Assembly: GCA_964637485.1 (NCBI GenBank)
Contig: CAZWUU010000009.1
Span: 1 to 26,154 of the forward strand
Direction: 5' to 3'
Source of the DNA: C7867-002 sp964637485
GTDB lineage: Bacteria; Patescibacteriota; Minisyncoccia; Phycocordibacterales; PALSA-1337
Length of the DNA stretch: 26,154 nt
Shown in pieces: positions 14,592-21,629 of the stretch; position 1 is the first letter of the stretch, and each line of letters opens with the position of its first letter. The position numbers and the translations under genes are program-made. Under the pieces are notes generated by a model. The model was not told the DNA's origin. It did not search any database and was given only the letters and a program-made list of their open reading frames with translations.

Positions 14592-15017
14592 ATGTTATTT
14601 CCAAAAAAAGTCAAACACAGAAAGTGGTTTACGATGAGACAGCATCCTGTAAAGGAAGCCAATCACGCTGATACACGCGGTATAAAAATAGCTTTCGGAT
14701 CATATGGTCTAAAAGCTATGGCTTATGCCAGAGTGACATCAAATCAGATAGAGGCTGCCAGAAAAGTGGCCATGCATCATGCCGGCAAGACTGGCAAGAT
14801 ATGGATAAGGATTTTCCCTGATCATCCGTTCACACAAAAGCCCGCTGAAGTAAAGATGGGAAAGGGAAAGGGTGATCCGCAGGGCTTCATAGCAGAAGTT
14901 AAGCCGGGTAGGATCATGTTCGAAATAGATGGTGTCGAGGCCGAAGTGGCAGCGGAAGCTATGCGTAAAGCTGGCACAAAGTTGCCAGTAAAAACTCGTG
15001 TTGTCAGTCGAGTCTAA
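14592..15017 (+). CDS. rplP: 50S ribosomal protein L16 (uL16)
   Basis: L16 organises the A-site side of the 50S subunit and central protuberance. The 141-residue product has the family features FGSYGLKAMAYARVTSNQIEAARKVA (split across helix 1), GKIWIRIFPDHPFTQKP, the MGKGKG loop and LPVKTRVV at the end. MGKGKG is followed by DPQGF, a local variation on the usual loop. Nine bases separate it from rpsC. Confidence 0.97.
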   Translation: MLFPKKVKHRKWFTMRQHPVKEANHADTRGIKIAFGSYGLKAMAYARVTSNQIEAARKVAMHHAGKTGKIWIRIFPDHPFTQKPAEVKMGKGKGDPQGFIAEVKPGRIMFEIDGVEAEVAAEAMRKAGTKLPVKTRVVSRV

Positions 15018-15027
15018 TACGAAGAAT

Positions 15028-15219
15028 ATGAAATACACAGAAATCAACACAAAGACCATATCAGATCTTCAGAAGATGCTTTCTGAAAAGAGGGAAGCGC
15101 TCAGGACATTTAGATTTGGCGCTGCCGGAGCAAAGACAAAAAATGTAAAAAGCGGCAAATCTATCAGGAAAGACATAGCCCGAATCATGACCGCCATAAA
15201 CAGCAAGTCGTCAAACTAA
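15028..15219 (+). CDS. rpmC: 50S ribosomal protein L29 (uL29)
   Basis: L29 sits at the tunnel exit beside L23 and helps dock SRP and trigger factor. The 63-residue product is a two-helix protein with TISDLQKMLSEKREALRTFRF and the second helix SIRKDIARIMTAINSK. The ATG at 15028 is chosen over the in-frame GTG at 14998, which would overlap the end of rplP and add ten non-conserved residues. Confidence 0.93.
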   Translation: MKYTEINTKTISDLQKMLSEKREALRTFRFGAAGAKTKNVKSGKSIRKDIARIMTAINSKSSN

Positions 15220-15260
15220 TTCTTTACATAACCAGATATTTAAAGTAGACTCAAAACTCC

Positions 15261-15524
15261 ATGGAAAACACCGGTATAAAGACCAATAAAGACAATGCCA
15301 AGCGACAAACATTCGTTGGTAATGTGTCTTCATCAAAGATGAAGGATACCGCAGTTGTTATCGTAGAGAGATATGTGAAGCACAAAAAGTACGGAAAATT
15401 CCTCAAAAGGAATAATAAAATCATGGCTCATGATCCAGGCAATACAAAGAAAGAAGGCGACAAAGCCACCATTGAAGCTTGCTCTCCAATTTCGAAAAAT
15501 AAGACATTTCGAGTTATAGCATAA
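15261..15524 (+). CDS. rpsQ: 30S ribosomal protein S17 (uS17)
   Basis: S17 is an early 16S rRNA-binding OB-fold protein. The 87-residue frame matches with FVGNVSSSKMKDTAVVIVERYVKHKKYGKFLKR, a lysine-rich mid-loop, HDPGN and a C-terminal EACSPISKNKTFRV. The 41-base spacer before it is the largest within this block. It holds no clear structure and no Shine-Dalgarno. Confidence 0.96.
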   Translation: MENTGIKTNKDNAKRQTFVGNVSSSKMKDTAVVIVERYVKHKKYGKFLKRNNKIMAHDPGNTKKEGDKATIEACSPISKNKTFRVIA

Positions 15525-15534
15525 AGTAAATACC

Positions 15535-15906
15535 ATGATTCAACCACGTTCAATAGTAAACATTGCGGATAACTCTGGAGCCAAAATAGGTCGCATTTTT
15601 AAGGTTCTGGGTGCTTCGAAAAAACGCTGGGCCACTCTCGGTGAGGTGGTGGTTCTATCTGTCCAAAAAGCTGAACCTCGAAAGTCAGTAAAAAAGAAGG
15701 ACGTATTGCACGCTGTAGTAGTGCGACAAGTACATCCGACAAGAAGAAAAGACGGCTCTTACGTCAGGTTTGATGAAAATGCCGTCGTAATTTTAGAAAA
15801 AGGCAAGAAGGAGCCGTTGGCCGGCCGTATTTTCGGACCGATTCCTAGAGAAGTTCAGGAGGCCGGATTTAAGACGATCGCTTCTAGAGCGCCCGAAATA
15901 GTTTAA
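15535..15906 (+). CDS. rplN: 50S ribosomal protein L14 (uL14)
   Basis: L14 lies at the subunit interface and binds the silencing factor RsfS in other bacteria. The 123-residue protein has MIQPRSIVNIADNSGAK, VLSVQKAEPRKSVKKKDV and the ending GRIFGPIPREV with ASRAPEIV, all typical. It starts after AATACC with no Shine-Dalgarno, and is 4 bases from rplX. Confidence 0.97.
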   Translation: MIQPRSIVNIADNSGAKIGRIFKVLGASKKRWATLGEVVVLSVQKAEPRKSVKKKDVLHAVVVRQVHPTRRKDGSYVRFDENAVVILEKGKKEPLAGRIFGPIPREVQEAGFKTIASRAPEIV

Positions 15907-15910
15907 TATC

Positions 15911-16168
15911 ATGAATATCAAGAAAGGAGACACAGTAATCATATTGTCAGGTGATGATAAGGGCAAGACCGCAAAGGTCACCAAGGCTTTCCCGCGTGAG
16001 AATAAAATTTTAGTTGAAGGGGTAAATGTGATGAAAAGGCATGAGAGACCTAGGAAACAGGGCCAAAAGGGTCAGGTAGTAGAAAAGGCTATGCCCATAT
16101 ATTCATCCAAGGTAAGACTGGCTAGCGACAGCGAAGGTACGAAAAAATCAAAGAAGTCATCTAAATAA
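15911..16168 (+). CDS. rplX: 50S ribosomal protein L24 (uL24)
   Basis: L24 is an assembly initiator of the 50S subunit. The 85-residue product opens with the KOW motif (GDTVIILSGDDKGKTAKV, about 6-23). It continues with VEGVNVMKRHERPRKQGQ and the IYSSKVRLA segment. It is shorter than E. coli L24 (104) at the C-terminus, which ends in a lysine/serine tail. The ATG follows AATATC. Confidence 0.95.
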   Translation: MNIKKGDTVIILSGDDKGKTAKVTKAFPRENKILVEGVNVMKRHERPRKQGQKGQVVEKAMPIYSSKVRLASDSEGTKKSKKSSK

Positions 16169-16173
16169 ACATC

Positions 16174-16737
16174 ATGAATTACAAAACCGCACAGGAACTG
16201 AATAAAAACTCATGGTCTGGCCTAAGTTCAAAGCTGGGTTTGAAAAACCCCATGCAGGCTCCGAAGTTGGTAAAGATTGTAATTTCTAACAGCTTTGGTT
16301 CTGTTAAGGATAAGAAGAAAATTGATTTGATTGCCGACAGACTTATGAAAATAACCGGACAAAAGCCGGCCTTAAGAGTCACAAAGAAAGCAATCGCAAC
16401 CTTTAAGACACGACAAGGCGATCCGGTCGGATACCAGATCACTTTGAGAGGTAAGAGGATGACGGAATTCTTGGACAGACTTATTCATATAGCATTGCCA
16501 AGAACAAAGGATTTCAGAGGTCTTACGAGAACATCAGTCGATGATATGGGAAATTACACGATGGGCATAAAAGAGCATACTATATTTCCTGAAACTGCCG
16601 ATGAAGATTTAAAAGACGTTTTCGGAATGTCTATAACTATAGTCACGACATCAGATGATAAAAATAGGACGATCGCTTTTCTTGAACACTTGGGACTGCC
16701 TCTAAAAAGAGAAACGGATTCTAAGAAGAGAAAATAA
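16174..16737 (+). CDS. rplE: 50S ribosomal protein L5 (uL5)
   Basis: L5 binds 5S rRNA and contacts the P-site tRNA and S13 bridge. Length is 187, close to the family. Features: NPMQAPKLVKIVISNSFG, TGQKPALRVTKKAIATFKTRQGDPVG, the LPRTKDFRGL loop and the IKEHTIFPE segment. It ends the rpsS block; a strong terminator follows within 10 bases, and the usual next gene rpsN is delayed by about 760 bases. Confidence 0.97.
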   Translation: MNYKTAQELNKNSWSGLSSKLGLKNPMQAPKLVKIVISNSFGSVKDKKKIDLIADRLMKITGQKPALRVTKKAIATFKTRQGDPVGYQITLRGKRMTEFLDRLIHIALPRTKDFRGLTRTSVDDMGNYTMGIKEHTIFPETADEDLKDVFGMSITIVTTSDDKNRTIAFLEHLGLPLKRETDSKKRK

Positions 16738-16745
16738 AAGATAAA

Positions 16746-16772
16746 AAATCCCCCGCTTGTCTCGGGGGATTT
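16746..16772. terminator. Bidirectional terminator after rplE
   Basis: AAATCCCCCG (16746-16755) pairs with CGGGGGATTT (16763-16772) around a 7-nt loop. It has A's on the left and T-rich sequence on the right. It closes the rplE side and also the minus-strand gene ending at 16776. Confidence 0.88.
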
Positions 16773-16775
16773 CGT

Positions 16776-17246
16776 TTAGTTATTCTCTGTGTCGAAACAG
16801 GGAAGGGCGATGCCGACTTCTTCAATGTGCGAAGTGTCGCGGATCGCTACTATCCAGCCGGAGCAAATACGTATGGTCGTACGAGTCGTATTTGCCATCG
16901 GGAACTCGTTGTAAACAAACAACAGAATATGTCTCACCGCTATCTCTTCTAGCAGCATCAGATCACTGTTGTATCTGTAGTTTATGTTGCCGAGTATCTG
17001 CTCCGCTCTTTTTTCACCGTTGCACATCTGACTTAGCAGACTAGACTCGAAAATACCGTCTTTAAAAGGCGATATTTCAACTAGGAATTGATACAGATGC
17101 ATAGCAACAGGATCGCTCATGACGCCGATTCTTTTCCAGCCCTTATCAAGGATGCACACGGGGTCATCTAACTCTTCATATCCCCATGTTCCCGAAATTA
17201 TACCAATCAACTTTTTATGCAGTTCCTCAATTGTTGGCTTCATCAT
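16776..17246 (-). CDS. Hypothetical cytoplasmic protein (156 aa) interrupting the spc operon
   Basis: I do not recognise a family. The product is soluble and acidic to neutral, with no signal peptide or membrane helix. It is predicted to mix helices (TIEELHKKLIGII at the start, PVAMHLYQFLVEI, GEKRAEQILGNI) with beta-type stretches near the end (TTIRICSGWIVAIRD). Three cysteines are dispersed and form no metal motif. Two ATGs in a row open the frame, at 17246 and 17243. A minus-strand promoter lies upstream and a shared terminator downstream, supporting a real, separately transcribed gene. It is antisense in orientation between rplE and rpsN, an uncommon place for an insertion. Confidence 0.6.
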   Translation of the reverse strand: MMKPTIEELHKKLIGIISGTWGYEELDDPVCILDKGWKRIGVMSDPVAMHLYQFLVEISPFKDGIFESSLLSQMCNGEKRAEQILGNINYRYNSDLMLLEEIAVRHILLFVYNEFPMANTTRTTIRICSGWIVAIRDTSHIEEVGIALPCFDTENN

Positions 17247-17309
17247 GCCTTTCTGTCATGTCGACTATCATCGATTGATGATATAACCGATATGCTAATC
17301 TAAAAAAAG

Positions 17310-17336
17310 AATATAACACAATAGATTATTTGTCAA
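17310..17336 (-). promoter_or_regulatory. Promoter of the 156-aa hypothetical gene
   Basis: On the minus strand TTGACA (17331-17336), a short 15-bp spacer, then TATATT (17310-17315) with TGT for an extended -10. The leader would be about 55 nt. It diverges from the rpsN promoter, with about 33 bases between the two -35 boxes. Confidence 0.5.
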
Positions 17337-17368
17337 AGACGAGCGTAAAAATAGAGCCTTTTCGTGTC

Positions 17369-17397
17369 TTGACCCGGACAGTTCTATCTGATAAGGT
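17369..17397 (+). promoter_or_regulatory. Promoter of the rpsN-secY operon
   Basis: TTGACC at 17369-17374, 17-bp spacer, TAAGGT at 17392-17397, with TGA for an extended -10. The start is predicted near 17404, about 96 nt before rpsN. Confidence 0.5.
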
Positions 17398-17404
17398 AGG
17401 TCTT

Positions 17405-17472
17405 ACCTATAGCATAGGTCAAATGATTGGAAGCTGATTCATTTCCCAATGGGGAAGATAGGCTGACCAATC
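17405..17472 (+). promoter_or_regulatory. Structured leader of the rpsN operon
   Basis: Two hairpins follow the predicted start. ACCTAT pairs with ATAGGT at 17405-17419. A compound stem spans 17425-17472: GATTGG with CCAATC, AGC with GCT, an asymmetric internal loop, and TTCCC with GGGAA. An alternative pairing GGTCA (17417-17421) with TGACC (17464-17468) competes with it, so the leader could switch. In other bacteria S8 represses the spc operon by binding mRNA. Here S14 and S8 are the first two genes after this leader, so a similar control is plausible but not shown. Confidence 0.45.
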
Positions 17473-17499
17473 CGATTTGTTTTTAAATAAGCATTTAAA

Positions 17500-17685
17500 A
17501 TGGCAAAAACATCGGTAATAGCCAGATCTCAAAAGAAACCCAAGTTCAAATCAAGGGTTGTTCGACGTTGTTTCAGATGCGGACGCAAGCATGGCTATAT
17601 GAGAGATTTTGATTTGTGCCGTATTTGTTTTAGAGAATTTGCGAACGAAGGTATGATCCCTGGAATTAAGAAATCATCTTGGTAA
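17500..17685 (+). CDS. rpsN: 30S ribosomal protein S14 type Z (uS14, zinc form)
   Basis: The short, zinc-binding S14 of the 30S head has 61 residues. Two CxxC pairs (Cys24/Cys27 and Cys40/Cys43) form the zinc site in RRCFRCGRKHGY and LCRICFREFA, and the end GMIPGIKKSSW is typical. Because only the zinc form is seen, S14 assembly here probably depends on zinc. It opens the detached spc block after a structured leader. Confidence 0.97.
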   Translation: MAKTSVIARSQKKPKFKSRVVRRCFRCGRKHGYMRDFDLCRICFREFANEGMIPGIKKSSW

Positions 17686-17694
17686 TAAATTAAC

Positions 17695-18090
17695 ATGGTT
17701 ACAGACCCTATTTCAGATTTAATAATAAGAATTAAGAATGGCTCGGATGCCAGGAAGCCTATTGTTTCCGTTCCTTATTCCAAGTTTGCCGAAAATATTG
17801 CTCATGCACTCAAGAAGGCCGGCTATATTGAGTCGGTAGAAAAGAAGGGTAAACTTTTCGATAAGACCATTGAGATCGGTTTATTGTATCTAAATGGTGC
17901 AGGTCCCAGAATTCACGGAGTTGATCGCATTTCTAAATCATCCAGACGCGTCTATCAGAAATATGCCGATATCAGGACATACAGGAGCGGGTTTGGTAAC
18001 ACATTCTTGTCTACGCCTAAGGGTGTTCTCGTAGACGAGGAGGCCAAGAGGGCAAAGGTCGGTGGTGAGGTATTGTTTAAAATCTGGTAA
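17695..18090 (+). CDS. rpsH: 30S ribosomal protein S8 (uS8)
   Basis: S8 is a primary 16S rRNA binder in the platform and a known repressor of spc operons. The 131-residue product shows DPISDLIIRIKNGSDARKP, VPYSKFAENIAHALKKAGYI and the C-terminal FLSTPKGVLVDEEAKRAKVGGE with a final Trp, as expected. It is 9 bases after rpsN and 9 before rplF, and has no Shine-Dalgarno. Confidence 0.97.
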   Translation: MVTDPISDLIIRIKNGSDARKPIVSVPYSKFAENIAHALKKAGYIESVEKKGKLFDKTIEIGLLYLNGAGPRIHGVDRISKSSRRVYQKYADIRTYRSGFGNTFLSTPKGVLVDEEAKRAKVGGEVLFKIW

Positions 18091-18099
18091 TTCAATCAC

Positions 18100-18633
18100 A
18101 TGTCAAGACTAGCAAAAAAGCCGATAACGATACCCGAAAAGACAGAAGTTGCTTTTACTTCTGGAACAATCACCGTGAAAGGGCCTCTTGGTTCTATTTC
18201 GAAGAGCATAAGCCCGGAGATCACTCTTAAGATAGAAAATGGCACAGTCATCGTCATGTCTGCAAGTGACACCATAAGCAACACTGCTATTCTGGGAACT
18301 TGCGTTTCTCATATAAAAAATATGATGGCTGGTGTCAATAAGGTCTTCGAGAAGAAGCTCATCGTGGAAGGCATCGGCTATAAAGCAGATATTAAAGGCA
18401 AAGATCTTGTTATGTCTTTAGGTTTTTCACATCAAGTCACCATGCCGATTCCTGCTGATCTGAAGATAACCAGCGAGAAAAATACAGTGACTATTTCAGG
18501 GATCGATTCCGAAAAAGTCGGCCAATTCGCCGCTGATATCAGGGCAAAGAAAAAGCCTGAGCCGTACCTTGGTAAGGGTATAAGATACGCAGATGAAGTT
18601 ATAAGAAGGAAACAGGGTAAGAAAGCCGCATAA
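18100..18633 (+). CDS. rplF: 50S ribosomal protein L6 (uL6)
   Basis: L6 lies near the sarcin-ricin loop where the elongation factors act. The 177-residue product has two repeats of the L6 fold: MSRLAKKPITIPEKTEVA at the start, then KLIVEGIGYKADIKGKDLVMSLGFSH. The C-terminal rRNA-binding motif is RAKKKPEPYLGKGIRYADEVIRRKQGKKA. Length fits the family exactly. Confidence 0.97.
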   Translation: MSRLAKKPITIPEKTEVAFTSGTITVKGPLGSISKSISPEITLKIENGTVIVMSASDTISNTAILGTCVSHIKNMMAGVNKVFEKKLIVEGIGYKADIKGKDLVMSLGFSHQVTMPIPADLKITSEKNTVTISGIDSEKVGQFAADIRAKKKPEPYLGKGIRYADEVIRRKQGKKAA

Positions 18634-18638
18634 AAAAC

Positions 18639-18989
18639 ATGAAAGCCATACAGAAACAAGCACTCATATTCAAAAGAAGAAAAGCGCGAGTTCGCGCCAA
18701 GATAAATGGCACAGCCGAGAGACCTCGTCTGTCAGTCTTCAAGTCTCACAAGTATCTCTATGCACAAATCATAGATGACACGAAAGGTCGCACTCTCGTT
18801 TCTGTCGATTCACGCAAGGTAGGAGGTAAAACTCCAGTTGAGCGCGCAAAGGCCGTGGGTCTAGAAATAGCCAAGCTCGCAAAATCAGCAAAGATATCCA
18901 AGATTGTTTTTGATCGAGGAGGATATCTCTATGCTGGAAAGATAAAAGTCGTCGCTGATGCTGCCAGAGAAGGAGGGTTAGAATTTTAA
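18639..18989 (+). CDS. rplR: 50S ribosomal protein L18 (uL18)
   Basis: L18 binds 5S rRNA with L5 in the central protuberance. The 116 residues include the basic start KRRKARVRAKINGTAERPRLSVFKSHKYLYAQIIDD and the end FDRGGYLYAGKIKVVADAAREGGLEF, both family hallmarks. It lies 5 bases after rplF and 8 before rpsE. Confidence 0.97.
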   Translation: MKAIQKQALIFKRRKARVRAKINGTAERPRLSVFKSHKYLYAQIIDDTKGRTLVSVDSRKVGGKTPVERAKAVGLEIAKLAKSAKISKIVFDRGGYLYAGKIKVVADAAREGGLEF

Positions 18990-18997
18990 TAAATCAT

Positions 18998-19666
18998 ATG
19001 AATACACAAGAAACAAAAACAGAAAATAAAATTACGGAAGCAAAGGATGCCTCTGTTGTTCAAAATGTATCTTCGAAGATAACTCCTGGCAAGAAAATGA
19101 GAGAGAGTTCTATGACAGGTAAGACGGGCGGACCATCAGACAGGCCTTTTAATAGGGGAGGAAGAGGTGGCCGCTCCAGAAGTGGTGAACCACGAGAGAG
19201 AGTTAAGCCAGAATTTGATTCAAAAATTATCGATATAAGGAGAGTGACCAGAGTTACTGCTGGTGGTAGAAGGATGAACTTCAGTGTTGCTGTTGTTGCT
19301 GGTGACAGGAAGGGCAGGGTTGGTGTCGGTCTCGGAAAGGGTGGCGATACAGCTGGCGCAGTTGAAAAAGCAACAAGAGAAGCAAAGAAGCATCTTATAA
19401 AAGTTCCTCTCAGTCCTTCAATGACTATTCCTCACGCAGTCGAAGCCAAGCTCGGCAGTGCAAGAATAAAGATATTCCCGGCTCGAGGCAGCGGTATAGT
19501 GGCAGGTAGCTCGGCCAGAGCAGTGATCGAGCTCGCTGGAGTGAGAGATGTATGCGCAAAAATCCTTTCCGGCAGTAAGAACAGATTGAACAATGCAAGA
19601 GTGGCTGTAAAAGCCTTGGAATCATTGGTAAAGGTTCCAAAATCAGTTTTGAGACCAAAGAAATAA
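18998..19666 (+). CDS. rpsE: 30S ribosomal protein S5 (uS5) with RGG-like N-terminal extension
   Basis: S5 acts in decoding accuracy and mRNA unwinding at the 30S entry channel. The core starts around residue 68 (FDSKIIDIRRVTRVTAGGRRM) and contains GDRKGRVGVGLGKGGD and the PARGSGIVAGSSARAVIELAG region. The first 65 or so residues are an added polar segment with an RGGRGGRSRSG stretch, an RNA-binding-like composition. Total length is 222 against about 166 in E. coli. The gene is directly followed by rplO; rpmD (L30), normally between them, is absent. Confidence 0.96.
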   Translation: MNTQETKTENKITEAKDASVVQNVSSKITPGKKMRESSMTGKTGGPSDRPFNRGGRGGRSRSGEPRERVKPEFDSKIIDIRRVTRVTAGGRRMNFSVAVVAGDRKGRVGVGLGKGGDTAGAVEKATREAKKHLIKVPLSPSMTIPHAVEAKLGSARIKIFPARGSGIVAGSSARAVIELAGVRDVCAKILSGSKNRLNNARVAVKALESLVKVPKSVLRPKK

Positions 19667-19667
19667 C

Positions 19668-20285
19668 ATGCAAATCAATCATATAAAAAGAGCACATCCG
19701 AATAAGAAGCGCATGCTGGTTGCGCGAGGTGGTAAGCGTGGCAAGACATCTGGAAGAGGCGGAAAGGGACAGACTGCACGTGCAGGTAATAAGCGCCGAC
19801 CAGAGTGGAGAGATATCATAAAGAAACTTCCTAAGTTGCGCGGAAGAGGTAAAAATTCTAACAAGACAGTAAAGAACATTTTCCAGGTTCCTGTCGTTGT
19901 AAATTTATTTAGATTGGAAGAAATATATAATTCAGGAGAAATAGTCAACCCGACATCACTTTTGGAAAAAGGGCTTATTTCTACATGGTCAGGAAGGATG
20001 CCTATGGTCAAGATCCTAGGTTCCGGAGAACTCAAAAAGTCTATAAAGATAGAAAATTGTTATATATCCGATAGTGCAAAAGAAGCCGTACTCAAAGCAG
20101 GAGGCGAAGTAAAGGCGCTCGTCAGCAAATCTTCTCAAGAGGTAGAGAAAAAAGATGCTGTTGAAGTAAAATCAGAAAAAAACGATAAGAAAACTGAACC
20201 CAAGAAAAAGGCTGAACCAAAGTCGGCTCCAACTAAGAAAACTGAAGTCAAAAAAACGGAAAAGAACGTAAAGCCAAAGAAGTAA
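19668..20285 (+). CDS. rplO: 50S ribosomal protein L15 (uL15) with lysine-rich C-terminal tail
   Basis: L15 is a late 50S assembly protein. The N-terminus has the glycine-rich basic stretch GGKRGKTSGRGGKGQTARAG. The globular part ends near residue 148 (KAGGEVKALVSKSS). About 55 extra residues are almost all Lys, Glu, Pro, Thr and Ala, ending in KPKK. That brings it to 205 against about 145 in E. coli. It starts one base after the rpsE stop and ends one base before secY, so the three genes are tightly coupled. Confidence 0.96.
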   Translation: MQINHIKRAHPNKKRMLVARGGKRGKTSGRGGKGQTARAGNKRRPEWRDIIKKLPKLRGRGKNSNKTVKNIFQVPVVVNLFRLEEIYNSGEIVNPTSLLEKGLISTWSGRMPMVKILGSGELKKSIKIENCYISDSAKEAVLKAGGEVKALVSKSSQEVEKKDAVEVKSEKNDKKTEPKKKAEPKSAPTKKTEVKKTEKNVKPKK

Positions 20286-20286
20286 T

Positions 20287-21579
20287 ATGCAAACATTTTT
20301 CGATAAAATTTTCATTGTCTTCAGAGATCCAATTCTCAGGAAGAGGGTCGGTTTTACTATATTGATGTTGGTCCTATTCAGAGCCTTGGCTGCTATCCCT
20401 ATCCCCGGTGTTAATCCAGAGACTCTGGCATCCCTGCTCGGTTCTAGTCAATTCTTCGGATTCTTGAATATCTTCTCGGGCGGTGGACTTTCAAATCTTT
20501 CTATCGTGATGCTCGGAGTCGGACCTTTCATAACAGCTTCTATCGTCATACAAGTTTTGACTATGGTCATTCCGAAGTTGAAAAATATGATGCACGAAGA
20601 GGGTGATGCCGGCAGAGCCAAGCTTTCTCAGTATTCCAGACTGGCTTCTGTACCGCTCGCTCTGCTTCAGGCTATCGGTTTTCTCATACTCTTCCAATCA
20701 CAAAACGTCTTGCCCCCGATGGACACATTTTCGTTCATTATAAACGTCATCATTGTTTCGGCTGGCTCGATCATGCTCATGTGGCTCGGTGAACTCATTT
20801 CGGAGTTTGGTATAGGCAATGGAGTGTCGCTCATCATATTCGGTGGTATAGTCGCAGGATTGCCGTTACAGATATCGCAGAATTATCAGAGACTGTTGGC
20901 ATCTGGCGCACAAGATCTTCCGTTTTACATAGGTGTAGTCGCTGTTGCTATCGTTGCTATCGCCGGTGTCGTATATGTGACAGAAGCGGAGCGATCTGTT
21001 CCGGTAACGTATGCGAAACAGGTGAGAGGTAATAAAGTTTACGGTGGGGCCTCCACATATTTGCCATTACGCCTCAATCAATCAGGTGTCATACCGATAA
21101 TCTTTGCACTGTCTATCCTATTGTTCCCTCAAATAATATTGAGTTCGTTGTCTAGCATATTCAGAAACGAGACTTTTTCAGCGATAGCTACAAATATTAA
21201 CAATCTTCTCACTCCTCCATCTCTTACGTACGGAATCACATATTTCGTCTTGGTTGTTTTGTTCACATACTTCTATACGGCTGTGACCTTCGATCCAAAG
21301 ATGATATCCGAGAATCTTCAGAGATCTGGTGCTTTCATTCCTGGTGTTAGACCGGGCGAACATACTCAGACTCACTTGGGTTCTATCGTGACCAGAATCA
21401 CACTTGTAGGTGCTTTATTCCTCGGTATCGTGGCTATCCTACCCCTCATAATTCAGGTATTTTCTCCTGACAAGACTCAATCCTTTGCCGTTGGAGGTAC
21501 CGCTCTACTCATCGTTGTATCAGTGGTTTTGGATCTTCTTAAGAAGATCGATGCACAGATATCGATGCGCGAATACTAA
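20287..21579 (+). CDS. secY: Preprotein translocase channel subunit SecY
   Basis: SecY forms the protein-conducting channel in the cytoplasmic membrane with SecE. At 430 residues it has the usual length and ten predicted membrane helices. Landmarks: the N-terminal FRDPILRKRVGFTILMLVLFR, the plug and TM2 region NIFSGGGLSNLSIVMLGVGPF, the EGDAGRAKLSQYSRL loop, the TM5 region GNGVSLIIFGGI, and the ribosome-binding cytoplasmic loop FIPGVRPGEHT. The N-terminus is close to the family's. It closes the spc block; adk follows after a small hairpin and a promoter. Confidence 0.98.
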   Translation: MQTFFDKIFIVFRDPILRKRVGFTILMLVLFRALAAIPIPGVNPETLASLLGSSQFFGFLNIFSGGGLSNLSIVMLGVGPFITASIVIQVLTMVIPKLKNMMHEEGDAGRAKLSQYSRLASVPLALLQAIGFLILFQSQNVLPPMDTFSFIINVIIVSAGSIMLMWLGELISEFGIGNGVSLIIFGGIVAGLPLQISQNYQRLLASGAQDLPFYIGVVAVAIVAIAGVVYVTEAERSVPVTYAKQVRGNKVYGGASTYLPLRLNQSGVIPIIFALSILLFPQIILSSLSSIFRNETFSAIATNINNLLTPPSLTYGITYFVLVVLFTYFYTAVTFDPKMISENLQRSGAFIPGVRPGEHTQTHLGSIVTRITLVGALFLGIVAILPLIIQVFSPDKTQSFAVGGTALLIVVSVVLDLLKKIDAQISMREY

Positions 21580-21598
21580 AATTTCATACCTTGCAATC

Positions 21599-21613
21599 AA
21601 CGCATTCTGCGTT
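21599..21613. promoter_or_regulatory. Small hairpin between secY and adk
   Basis: AACGCA pairs with TGCGTT around TTC. It lies 20 bases after the secY stop and just upstream of the adk -10 box. It is a weak end-of-operon signal at best, because no T-run follows. Confidence 0.3.
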
Positions 21614-21614
21614 C

Positions 21615-21623
21615 TGATATACT
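21615..21623 (+). promoter_or_regulatory. Extended -10 box predicting a leaderless adk mRNA
   Basis: TGA-TATACT (hexamer 21618-21623), 6 bases before the adk ATG at 21630. No good -35 at the right spacing was found. The transcript would start at or next to the initiation codon. Confidence 0.5.
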
Positions 21624-21629
21624 ATTGAT

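Noticed and set aside
14998..15027. GTG start for rpmC overlapping rplP
   Set aside because: The ten extra residues are not part of the L29 family, and an ATG at 15028 yields the standard length and N-terminus.
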